From Chloroflexota bacterium (GTDB lineage Bacteria > Chloroflexota > Dehalococcoidia > Lucifugimonadales > UBA3495), in the NCBI GenBank assembly GCA_022562475.1, contig JADFPD010000007.1, positions 1 to 40,045 of the forward strand: 40,045 nt of DNA, in the 5' to 3' direction. The position numbers were made by a program, and so were the translations under genes. Below, one piece after another: positions 29,362 through 37,524 of this stretch. The notes beneath the pieces were generated by a model. The model was not told where the DNA came from. It made no database searches and saw nothing but the letters and a program-made list of their open reading frames with translations. Each line of letters begins with the position of its first letter. Position 1 is the first letter of the stretch.

Positions 29362-31575
29362 ATGGGGTTTGTCGAGTTAGGTCTTGGAATTGCCGGTCTG
29401 GTCGGAAAAGTTATTCCGCCATTGGGTCGCGGGATGGGGCGATGGTTGGGACGGAAGACCAATGGCTACAGCGAATGGAAATCCGAGATTACTTATTGGG
29501 CAGGTTTGCACAGGTCCGTCAAGGGACAATTTTTTGGACGCGATGACGAACTAAAGAAAATCTCTGACTCTCTAAAACGCCTGAATGCTGTGGTTCTCTC
29601 TGGCGGACCCGGAATCGGCAAATCCAAACTTGCCGCTGAGTTCGCCAACAAATCCAAGCGCAAGGCGTTCTGGACTCCGGGCGGCGAAACACCGGAACAA
29701 ACGTTACTCTCGCTAGCCCCGCATCTCGGCATCGAACGCGGAGACAGGAGCGATGACGAGATTCTCGTCCAAACCCGGCGAAGACTCCAAGCACTGCCCG
29801 CCAAAACACTTTGGGTAATCGACAACCTGTCTGACCTGAACCTTTTAAATACCCTACTAAACGAGATCGGGAAAATCTCGATTCTGGTGACTTCTCAGGA
29901 CAGTCGGATCGTTGTCCCTCAAGGAGTCGGATATATCCCGATCGACGTCTTGGGTCCAGAGCCAGCAACCCGCCTTCTTTGTCGAAGCAGCAACTATGAC
30001 TATAGGCAACCGATATTTCTTGAAATAGTGGATGAGGTCGGCCGGCTTCCCCGTGCCGTGGAAGCTTTGGCTGTGCAACTCGAACTACCAGGCGAGACTC
30101 CCGAAACGTTGCTGAAAGAACTACGGGGTAAAGCTAACCCCCTAGAATTTGGCCGTTTCCAAGAGCAAACAGCCGGACTGCAGATTCCTCGGACTGACTC
30201 ATTATTCAACGCGCTGCGTGGTCCCATAGATAAATTGCGGCCTGAGATCAGGGATGCATTAGCTCCCTTGGCCTACACCGCTGACTCGCCCATACCGATG
30301 CCCTTGGCTGAAGCACTGACTGGATTGTCTGGCGGGGCATTGATCAATTTCTTTGATGAATGCTCCGGAAAGTCCGTGTTGTCCGCGATCGGAGAACAGG
30401 TCACAATCCACTCCTTGACTGCGGCGGCAATCGCCGCCACCAATCCCCATGGCAGCCTTCTAACCGCCCTGCTACGTGCTTCATCACGACTCAGCGCAAT
30501 CATCGAAACCCGCAATTTGGTTCCTGGAGGCGAAATGGGCCATTATGAATACATGTTGGCCTGCGCCTCGGTGCAATTAGACCCGGAGGAGAGGGTGATT
30601 TGGAAATTTTCGAACGATCTGGCCAACGCCTATCAATTCAGTGGACGCTTCGAGGACGCGGCCAGCCTCCACCAAGAAAACCTAGTAGTAGTAGATCGAG
30701 TCTTAGGTCCAGAACATCCCGACACTTTGGGAACTACCAACAATTTGGCCTCCGCACTCAATCTAGCCGGACGATTCCAAGAGGCCACCAAACTCCACGA
30801 AGTGAACTTAGAAGTTCTGATGCGGGTTTTTGGGCCGGAGCATCCCACCACCCAGGCAACCGTTAATAATCTTGCCACTGCCTACGAAAGCTCTGGACAT
30901 TTCGAAGAGGCCGTCATACTTCACGAAAAAAACCTGGCGGTCCGTCAGCGGGTTTTTGGGCCAGAGCATCCTGACACTCTGGCAACTATCAACAACCTGG
31001 GCAACGCTTACGCCAGAGCCCAACGTTTCGAAGATGCTATTAGCATGTACCAAGAAAACATGGAGACCACGGAGCGTGTTTTGGGGTTTGAACATCCCGA
31101 GACGTTGATTAGTCGGAACAACCTGGCTGCCGTCTTTGGAGACGCTGAACGCTTCGAAGAAGCCATTATCATCATTCAAGAAAACATAGAAATCATGGAG
31201 CGAGTTTTGGGCCCTGAGCATCCCGACACCCTGAATAGCCGTAACAACTTAGCGGCTGCCTTTCGAAATGTCGGGCGCTATGATGAGGCAATTGTGATTC
31301 ACCAAGATACGCTACAGATTCGACTGAAAGTTTTGGGGCGAGAGCATCCGAGCACCCTTTCCAGTCGTAACAATTTGGCTAACGCCTTCGGTACCGCCGG
31401 ACTCCTTGAAGAAACTGCGATACTCCACCAAGAAAATTTGGAAGTTCGCCAAAGGGTCTTGGGAAATGAGCACCCCGACACCCTGACCAGCCAAATCAAT
31501 CTTGCGACCACCTACCGGCTTCTTGGCCGAGATGCCGACGCCGATGCTTTGTTGGAGCAAGATAGACCTTTATAG
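29362..31575 (+). CDS. STAND/NB-ARC-like ATPase with C-terminal kinesin-light-chain-type TPR repeats
   Basis: Walker A VLSGGPGIGKSKLA; Walker B TLWVIDNLSD; ILVTSQDSRI; GxP-like GRLPRAVEALAVQL; seven 42-aa TPRs (xxLGPEHPDTLxTxNNLAxAxxxxGR). Start could also be GTG 29347. Confidence 0.85.
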   Translation: MGFVELGLGIAGLVGKVIPPLGRGMGRWLGRKTNGYSEWKSEITYWAGLHRSVKGQFFGRDDELKKISDSLKRLNAVVLSGGPGIGKSKLAAEFANKSKRKAFWTPGGETPEQTLLSLAPHLGIERGDRSDDEILVQTRRRLQALPAKTLWVIDNLSDLNLLNTLLNEIGKISILVTSQDSRIVVPQGVGYIPIDVLGPEPATRLLCRSSNYDYRQPIFLEIVDEVGRLPRAVEALAVQLELPGETPETLLKELRGKANPLEFGRFQEQTAGLQIPRTDSLFNALRGPIDKLRPEIRDALAPLAYTADSPIPMPLAEALTGLSGGALINFFDECSGKSVLSAIGEQVTIHSLTAAAIAATNPHGSLLTALLRASSRLSAIIETRNLVPGGEMGHYEYMLACASVQLDPEERVIWKFSNDLANAYQFSGRFEDAASLHQENLVVVDRVLGPEHPDTLGTTNNLASALNLAGRFQEATKLHEVNLEVLMRVFGPEHPTTQATVNNLATAYESSGHFEEAVILHEKNLAVRQRVFGPEHPDTLATINNLGNAYARAQRFEDAISMYQENMETTERVLGFEHPETLISRNNLAAVFGDAERFEEAIIIIQENIEIMERVLGPEHPDTLNSRNNLAAAFRNVGRYDEAIVIHQDTLQIRLKVLGREHPSTLSSRNNLANAFGTAGLLEETAILHQENLEVRQRVLGNEHPDTLTSQINLATTYRLLGRDADADALLEQDRPL
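30649..31530 (+). repeat. Coding tandem repeat: 7 x 126 bp (42-aa TPR units)
   Basis: Seven in-frame units beginning FEDAASLHQ..., FQEATKLHE..., FEEAVILHE..., FEDAISMYQ..., FEEAIIIIQ..., YDEAIVIHQ..., LEETAILHQ...; 7x126=882 bp exactly. Confidence 0.85.
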
Positions 31576-31613
31576 CCAGAAATTGCCCAAAACCTGGCCT
31601 AAGGAACCCCACC

Positions 31614-32447
31614 ATGCAACCAGCCGACCTAAACATGACCACCACCGTCACCGGCCATCAGCTTTTTCTGTTCGTCACTTTGGCTGAAGGTAGGGCCGAC
31701 GGTGAGCTGGCGGAGGCCATCGACCTGCTGGGGCAGGGGATGGAGAACATACATGACGTTGACGGCCCGCCGTCCGACAAAGCGTTTGCGCTGGGGCGCT
31801 TTCAGTTCCTGCGGGCGGAGACTGGGTCTACCAGAGAGCAGCAGATTGTCCATCCGGCAGTGTCCGAGTCCCATGGAATGGTCAGGCTGGAGTGTGCTGA
31901 TTTGAAACCCATCAATGAATACGAGACCAGCCTTCGCACATTGATTGAAGCCACAGGTGGCTCGATTGAAACCCTGGCCGGGGTGATGCGACCGCGCAGC
32001 TACACCAGCCATGCCATGTCCGAGTTCGCCTATGCCCACGCCATGCCGCCTGGGCCGGGCGAGAAGTTCCCGTTGGCGGCCGTAACCCCCATGAACAAGA
32101 CCGACGAATGGTGGCAGATGGACTTCCTACACCGGGAGAGTTTCTTCCTGCCCCGCTACGACGAGAACGAGAACATGGTGGTCAAGGGACACGCCCTGGC
32201 GTCAGCCATGGGAGTCCTCAGTATCAACCGCCGGCTGGTCCACGCCCCGGAGGGCTATGGTCTGGAGGGACACTACGACTTCATCGGCTATTTCGAGTTC
32301 TCCGAGGCCGACGCGCCGGTCTTCCGCGAGGTCATGGCCGGGCTCCGGGACACGGAGCAGAACCCCGAGTGGAAATACGTGGTGGAAGGCCCCGAATGGT
32401 GGGGCCGCAGGGTCAGCGGCGCCGCCGCGTTTTTAGGGATCTCCTAA
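31614..32447 (+). CDS. Conserved-looking protein of unknown function
   Basis: Long ORF with coherent composition; possible start at MTTTV (31635). Stop overlaps the convergent stop of the minus-strand DUF3179 gene. Confidence 0.6.
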   Translation: MQPADLNMTTTVTGHQLFLFVTLAEGRADGELAEAIDLLGQGMENIHDVDGPPSDKAFALGRFQFLRAETGSTREQQIVHPAVSESHGMVRLECADLKPINEYETSLRTLIEATGGSIETLAGVMRPRSYTSHAMSEFAYAHAMPPGPGEKFPLAAVTPMNKTDEWWQMDFLHRESFFLPRYDENENMVVKGHALASAMGVLSINRRLVHAPEGYGLEGHYDFIGYFEFSEADAPVFREVMAGLRDTEQNPEWKYVVEGPEWWGRRVSGAAAFLGIS

Positions 32448-33568
32448 CCGGTTGTAGTCTCGTAAAGCTCAGTCTGGGGGTGGAAATCGCTCCAGGCGAA
32501 CCAGAATGAGTAGTGGGAAGGCAACCGTTCCAGCCTTTCACCGAACAACTCTCCTTCGACCGCCTGGCCGGTCAATACCTGCCAGAAACTGCCCGTTTCC
32601 CGGTCTTGCATCAACGCCACGCCTCCGCGCCCTGGGGCAGGCTCGAAGGTCAGTGTCCTGCCATCCAGCCGCCGCTCGAAGGCCGCTCCGCTTTCTGATG
32701 TCGGGTCGAACGTGATGACAACCTCCTCTCCGGCGAAATGGTCGTTGATCACGGACTGCTGGGAGATTGCGCTGAAGGGATAGGCCTTGGCGAATCCGGA
32801 GACAGTCATGCCCATGACCAGCTCTTTCTTGGGCAGACGCCGGTCCTTGTTGGACTCACCGATGATCCCCGCCGACCCGTTGTCGTAGTAGCCGCTATAG
32901 CTGTCGCTGCCGTAGCTCCCACGTTTGTCCAGTACCAAGGTGTCGGGGTGCAAGTTCAGCCACTGCTGCCAAGTGGTCTGGACGGCGGGGACGATCTCCA
33001 ATTTTTTGTTGAGCAGCGGCCCTTTGACGCCCTGGCTTAGGAATTGGCTCCACAGAGTATTCGATTGATGGTCGTACATGACCAGGGCATTCATGATCAG
33101 CTTGCCCGACACTCCGAATGTGTACACCATTCCCTCTATCTCTCGGGCATATACAATGCCCGTAAAGCAGAGGGGTCACCAGGTGACGGCGATCGGCTTG
33201 CCCCCCACCGTGTCGTTAACGATCTCGTGGCGCGACAGCATATTCAGAGGATAGGCCCGGCTGTCGCCGTTGATGGACACACCGATCACTCTTTCCTCCG
33301 GCCGCATCTGATCACCGGCCCCGCGGCTGCCGAACTCCGGCTCCAGGATCGCCGGGATGCCGTCGCGGCCGAGGATCGTAACGATCTTGACGTCTCGAGT
33401 GCCGTTGGACCCGGGCGTGCCTCGGGCTGACGCGTCGGCGATGGTAACTGTTTCACCACGAAAATTGAGGAAGAACTGACCAATCTTAGGCATGAATATC
33501 ACGGCGGCGACCAGGGCCACCAAAAGTATGATTATGATTGTGCTGGACTTGCCGATTATGTTTCCCAT
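32444..33568 (-). CDS. DUF3179-like protein, candidate selenoprotein (in-frame UGA at codon 131)
   Basis: ORFs 33176..33568 and 32444..33130 are in the same frame, separated by one TGA (33178-33176) and 15 sense codons: ...NDTVGGKPIAVTW-[TGA]-PLCFTGIVYAREIEGMVYTFGVSGKLIMNALVMYD.... DUF3179 proteins normally carry CPLC at this site. Confidence 0.8.
33132..33174 (-). promoter_or_regulatory. Bacterial SECIS-like stem-loop immediately 3' of the in-frame UGA
   Basis: RNA: UGA-C-CCCUCU-GCUUUA-CGGGCAU-UGUAU-AUGCCCG-AGAGAU-AGAGGG. Upper stem 7 bp perfect, lower stem 6 bp perfect, apical loop UGUAU starting 21 nt after UGA with G at loop position 2. Confidence 0.7.
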
Positions 33569-33729
33569 AGCTTAGGCGCTCCCTCACACGCCTCCGGCTG
33601 AGTACGGCCTGCCGGCCTTTTATCTACTTGTCATGAGTTTTGATGCAGCGGCCCAAAGCCGGGTGCGCGGCTGTGCAACTGGATCGGACTTGGGGAATCT
33701 AATCTACAAAGCCCAATCTTCAGCGTCCT

Positions 33730-34455
33730 GTGTTCAACCATACAAAGGAGCCACTCTTGTTTGCTCGTGCCTACCGGAAAGCGCTGATCGCCGTTGGGGG
33801 GAACACCACCTTGCTCCGGGCCATGGCGTTCCTTTGGAAGTCGATTCCATTCCGGCCGCGCCGGGGAGTGACCTTCCTGTTCATAAAGGCCGTACTGTGG
33901 GAAAAGCGGCTCCTCAAGATAGACGAACAAACTGAGATCACCGCCATCAAAGACCTGGGCAGCCTGGCTTACTGGGGAGTGCCCAAAGTGGACCTCGATA
34001 GCTTCCTCCTAACCGTGGATGGGGCCGTGGACCGCCCGCTGTCGCTGTCTTGGCCGGAGCTGCAGGCCATGCACCAAGTGGACCGGCAGGTGCGCATGGA
34101 CTGCGTCGGCGGTTTTCGCAACAACTCGGTCATGGCCGGCGTGCCGGTCCCCCAACTCCTGGACCTGGCAGGCGTCAGCAGCCAGGCCCAACGGGTGGTA
34201 TTCCACTGCCTCGATGGTTATTACGTCTCATTGGAGATAAAGGACTTGCGGGAGGGGGAGGCCTTCTTGGCCAGCACCACGAACGGAGAGGAATTGCCCA
34301 AGTACGGGTTTCCCTTACGCCTAGCCATCCCGCGCAAGTACGGGTACCAATGGGCCAAGTGGGTCAACCGGCTTGAAGTGGTAACCGACGACCGCAAGGG
34401 CTACTGGGCCCAGTTGGGCCTCCCCGACCGGGGAGACGTGGGAGATGTCTGGTAG
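33730..34455 (+). CDS. Molybdopterin-dependent oxidoreductase (sulfite oxidase / YedY-like Moco domain)
   Basis: LTVDGAVDRPLSLSWPELQAM...RMDCVGGFRNNSVMAGVPVPQLLDLAGV...LRLAIPRKYGYQWAKWVNRLEV. Confidence 0.85.
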   Translation: MFNHTKEPLLFARAYRKALIAVGGNTTLLRAMAFLWKSIPFRPRRGVTFLFIKAVLWEKRLLKIDEQTEITAIKDLGSLAYWGVPKVDLDSFLLTVDGAVDRPLSLSWPELQAMHQVDRQVRMDCVGGFRNNSVMAGVPVPQLLDLAGVSSQAQRVVFHCLDGYYVSLEIKDLREGEAFLASTTNGEELPKYGFPLRLAIPRKYGYQWAKWVNRLEVVTDDRKGYWAQLGLPDRGDVGDVW

Positions 34456-34460
34456 CGCCC

Positions 34461-34485
34461 CCATCCTAACCTTCCCCCTTGCGAG
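34461..34485. repeat. Half copy of the ATCCTAACCTTCCCC REP-like element
   Basis: ccATCCTAACCTTCCCCcttgcgag matches the arm plus flank at 26147-26161 (minus strand). Confidence 0.4.
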
Positions 34486-34498
34486 GCAGAAGCGATGA

Positions 34499-34888
34499 TC
34501 AGTCAAGAATCACGATCGCTTCGACTTCCACGTCCAGGCCCGGTTCGGCCAGAGCGCTGATCTCGATGAGCGAGTTGGCGGGGTATTGTTCGTCGAAGTG
34601 CTTGGCGAACAACTCTTTTTGCGCCTGAGAGTCCAACTGGTACTCAGCGATGCTGGTCACGAAACAGGTGATCTTGGCGAAGCTGCCGGGGCCGGCGCCT
34701 TCCGCCGCGGCCACGGCCACCAGACGGCCCAGGGTCACGTCCAGTTGCTCCATCATTGACTTGCCCTGCGAGTCGGTGCCCCGGGCGGTGCACCCGGAGA
34801 TGTACAACGTGTTGCCCGCCTTCACGGCCCGGCTGTAGGTGGGTCCCGCGGGCGCGATGTCCGGATACTGCATTCTTTCCAGTGGCAT
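34499..34888 (-). CDS. RidA/YjgF family protein
   Basis: APAGPTYSRAVKAGNTLYISGCTARGTDSQGKSMMEQLDVTLGRLVAVAAAEG...ITCFVTSIAEY...NSLIEISALAEPGLDVEVEAIVI. Confidence 0.92.
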   Translation of the reverse strand: MPLERMQYPDIAPAGPTYSRAVKAGNTLYISGCTARGTDSQGKSMMEQLDVTLGRLVAVAAAEGAGPGSFAKITCFVTSIAEYQLDSQAQKELFAKHFDEQYPANSLIEISALAEPGLDVEVEAIVILD

Positions 34889-35011
34889 CTTTATGGCTCC
34901 TCGATCGTGTTCTTATGATTCCAAGCGGATTTTAATCAAAACACGGGATGGAGTCATCATCCGGTCTGGCACGGCGCACCCGCAGCCACTATAATTCGTA
35001 AGTCCCGTTAA

Positions 35012-35085
35012 GCGGGTGTAGCTCAGTGGTAGAGCTCCAGCCTTCCAAGCTGGCCATGTGGGTTCGATTCCCATCACCCGCTCCA
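35012..35085 (+). tRNA. tRNA-Gly (anticodon TCC), CCA encoded
   Basis: GCGGGTG acceptor pairing with CACCCGC; anticodon arm CCAGC-CTTCCAA-GCTGG; T arm GGGTTCGATTCCC; TCCA 3' end. Confidence 0.95.
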
Positions 35086-35098
35086 CCTCGCAAAACAA

Positions 35099-35139
35099 AA
35101 GAGGACCTTCCCGATGGAGCAGGAAGGTCCTCTTGTTCT
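35099..35139. terminator. Bidirectional rho-independent terminator between tRNA-Gly and the minus-strand gene
   Basis: Perfect 13-bp inverted repeat AAGAGGACCTTCC-N10-GGAAGGTCCTCTT with T-rich flanks on both strands (gttctttt on +; ttgttttg on -). Confidence 0.85.
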
Positions 35140-35157
35140 TTTCAACAAGCGCGGCTA

Positions 35158-35613
35158 TTAGTCCGCCAGCAGACTCCTGGCCGCCTCCCGGACAGCTTCT
35201 CCGTCCAGGGCCACTTCGTATTTGCCGTCGTCCATCTTTCTGAACGCCGATTCGTTGTTGAAGGTCTTCAGAAGCTCAGCCACCGCCCCTTCCCGCCTGT
35301 CTTCGGGAATCTCGACGGGCCGGTCGGAATCGCCCAGGTGGCGGTTTATCTCATGGACGATGATCTCTTCTTCGACGTACCGCTGTTGGATCAAGTTGAT
35401 CTCACCGGCGTGCCTCCCCAGGTAACACCCGCCGAACTGCATCGACTCACTGTGACGCCCTTCAAAGTCGCCCTCGCTGCGGTATTTGGGCTCCAATTCG
35501 TTGGCTTCCAAGTAGTCACGAATCTCCTGGTCCTCCGGGTCCGGGTTTTCCAGGTTGGCGATCAAGATCACCGTATACATGAAGAAATCGGCCGGTTCTA
35601 CTTTGATGATCAA
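35158..35613 (-). CDS. Hypothetical protein
   Basis: 151-aa ORF ending just inside the terminator on the minus strand; no family recognised. Confidence 0.6.
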   Translation of the reverse strand: MIIKVEPADFFMYTVILIANLENPDPEDQEIRDYLEANELEPKYRSEGDFEGRHSESMQFGGCYLGRHAGEINLIQQRYVEEEIIVHEINRHLGDSDRPVEIPEDRREGAVAELLKTFNNESAFRKMDDGKYEVALDGEAVREAARSLLAD

Positions 35614-35731
35614 CTAGAGTCCCCCGCCATGGTCGTTTAAGGTGCGCCATAACGCAACATATCTTGACATCTGACTTGACGACCAAATAGACTTGAGTTG
35701 TATCCCCCCTGGTGCTTCGGTTCCAGGGCGC

Positions 35732-35762
35732 AAGGTCGCCTTCGGGCGGCCTTAGCTTTTTT
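35732..35762 (+). terminator. Intrinsic terminator-like hairpin (UUCG tetraloop + T6) just upstream of the NYN gene
   Basis: AAGGTCGCC-TTCG-GGCGGCCTT (9 bp incl. one G-T) followed by agcTTTTTT. Preceded by a second hairpin, CCCTGG...CCAGGG (35707-35728), also containing CTTCGG. Confidence 0.7.
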
Positions 35763-35770
35763 GGCTAACT

Positions 35771-36394
35771 TTGAAAACCAACGTCTACGTTGATGGTTTT
35801 AATTTCTACTACGGTTGCATTAGAGGTACGCCTTGGCGTTGGCTCGACCTCGAGAAATTATGCAGATTGCTCCTACCTTCGCACGAGATCAATCGCATCC
35901 GGTATTTTACAGCATTGGTAAATGCCAGGCCGAATGACCCGAATCAGCCTCAAAGACAGCAGACCTACCTACGGGCCCTCAAAACCCTTCCCGTAATTTC
36001 TTTGCACTTCGGCCATTTCCTTTCCAACGAAATCAACATGCCGCTTGCCCATCCACCTCCGGCTGGTCCCCGAACTGCGACAGTGATCAAGACCGAGGAA
36101 AAGGGTTCAGACGTGAATCTGGCAGCTTTCCTTCTGATTGACGCGTTTGATGACGACTGCGAGCAAGCAGTCGTCTTCTCCAACGATTCGGACTTGTTGA
36201 CACCGATTCAAATAGTCCGAGAACGATTTGGGGTACAGGTCGGCATATTCAACCCACAAAAGAACCGGAGTTGGACCCTATTCAATTCCGTCGACTTTTA
36301 CCGGCCAATCCGAAAAGGACCACTGAGCGCAAGCCAATTTCCAAAAACTCTCTCGGATAGCAACGGCACATTTACTAAACCTCAAGGCTGGTAA
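35771..36394 (+). CDS. NYN-domain (LabA/DUF88-like) putative ribonuclease
   Basis: MKTNVYVDGFNFYYGCIRGTPWRWLDLEKL...IKTEEKGSDVNLAAFLLIDAFDDDCEQAVVFSNDSDLLTPIQIVRERFGVQVGIFNP (NYN acidic motifs). TTG is the only possible start because of the upstream in-frame TAG. Confidence 0.88.
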   Translation: MKTNVYVDGFNFYYGCIRGTPWRWLDLEKLCRLLLPSHEINRIRYFTALVNARPNDPNQPQRQQTYLRALKTLPVISLHFGHFLSNEINMPLAHPPPAGPRTATVIKTEEKGSDVNLAAFLLIDAFDDDCEQAVVFSNDSDLLTPIQIVRERFGVQVGIFNPQKNRSWTLFNSVDFYRPIRKGPLSASQFPKTLSDSNGTFTKPQGW

Positions 36395-36424
36395 TCTGCT
36401 CGGTCAGGCGAGGTTGCCCTTGAT

Positions 36425-37474
36425 CTAGCGGCCCACTACCTTTAGGATGCGGTCCACATGGGCATCGCTCTGTTCCAAAGTCTTGTCATCGATGCCGTTC
36501 ATTACCTCGATCACTGCGTCGTTGAAGGGTGTGGGGATGGCCACTTCGCGCCCCTTCTGGGCGACCAGGCCGTTCATCAGATTGATCTCCGAGCGGCGTC
36601 CTTTGTGCACGTCCTGGGCCATGGACGCCAGCCAGTTGACCCGGCCTCCGTGGGCGGACATGAAAGCGTCTAGCTCTTCAAACACATCTCCCTTGTCGGC
36701 GTCGGCCCAAGTCTCGGCGGGCATGCCCTGGATGGCGACCACGTTCAACCCCATGGCCAAGCCAACCTTGGCGGCTTCCTTGGCCAGGTTGATGCGGATC
36801 ATGCGGCAGCGGGGGTCCTCGGCCATCTGCTGCGAGCCCAGTCCGGTGGAGGCGGAGAGTCCGTTGCCCATGGAGTTCTGGCAGAGCTTGGCCCAGCGCT
36901 CACCCCAGAGGTTGTCCGAAGCATAAGCGCCATCGATGTTGTCCAGCAATGCGGCAACTTTTTCGGCCCGTGGCGTGATGCGCCCGTCCTGTTCGCCGAC
37001 CCGGAACACTGTGTGACCCGAGTCCCGGCCCACCGCGCCGCCGCGGGTGACGAGCGCCGGTTCCCAAAGGGCAACCTCGATGTGGGAAGCGATGCAGCCG
37101 AGCTGCCGGGTCGGTCCGACTATCTCCCCCATGGGGACGTCGTTCCAACAGTTCTGCAGGGAAACGAAGAAACCGTCCTCCCGCACGTACCGTTTGATGA
37201 AGTGGGTTGCCCATTCGGTGTCATACGACTTAACCGAGATAAAGACGAAATCAAAGGGTTCCGAGATGCTTTGGGCCTCGGTCAGGTGCATGGCCTTGAC
37301 CGGCACGGTGAACGGGCCCTGACTGCCCGTGACCTGGAGGCCGTCTGTCCGCATCTTCTCAACGTGCTCCGGCCACATGTCGATGAAGGTTACGTCTTCG
37401 CCGGCCCTGCTCAAGAAAGCCCCAACATAGCTTCCCAGAGCGCCTGCGCCCATGATTCCGATCTTATCGCCCAT
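36425..37474 (-). CDS. Ketopantoate reductase (PanE/ApbA) family oxidoreductase
   Basis: KIGIMGAGALGSYVGAFLSRAGEDVTFIDMWPEHVEKMRTDGLQV; C-terminal ApbA_C-like domain with substrate-site residues RRSEINLMNG. Confidence 0.88.
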   Translation of the reverse strand: MGDKIGIMGAGALGSYVGAFLSRAGEDVTFIDMWPEHVEKMRTDGLQVTGSQGPFTVPVKAMHLTEAQSISEPFDFVFISVKSYDTEWATHFIKRYVREDGFFVSLQNCWNDVPMGEIVGPTRQLGCIASHIEVALWEPALVTRGGAVGRDSGHTVFRVGEQDGRITPRAEKVAALLDNIDGAYASDNLWGERWAKLCQNSMGNGLSASTGLGSQQMAEDPRCRMIRINLAKEAAKVGLAMGLNVVAIQGMPAETWADADKGDVFEELDAFMSAHGGRVNWLASMAQDVHKGRRSEINLMNGLVAQKGREVAIPTPFNDAVIEVMNGIDDKTLEQSDAHVDRILKVVGR

Positions 37475-37524
37475 GCTGCTGCTCTCCTAGTGTTTGGCGT
37501 TCCGGCCGCTTGGCCGGCTTCTAA

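Noticed and set aside
32444-33568. Interpretation of the split DUF3179 ORFs as a pseudogene or sequencing error
   Set aside because: Only one disruption, exactly at a conserved Cys codon position, with intact coding on both sides and a well-formed SECIS-like hairpin. Not excluded, but less likely.
34913-35098. 61-aa minus-strand ORF and 35026..35640 plus-strand ORF
   Set aside because: Both run through the tRNA-Gly gene; the second is also antisense to 35158..35613.
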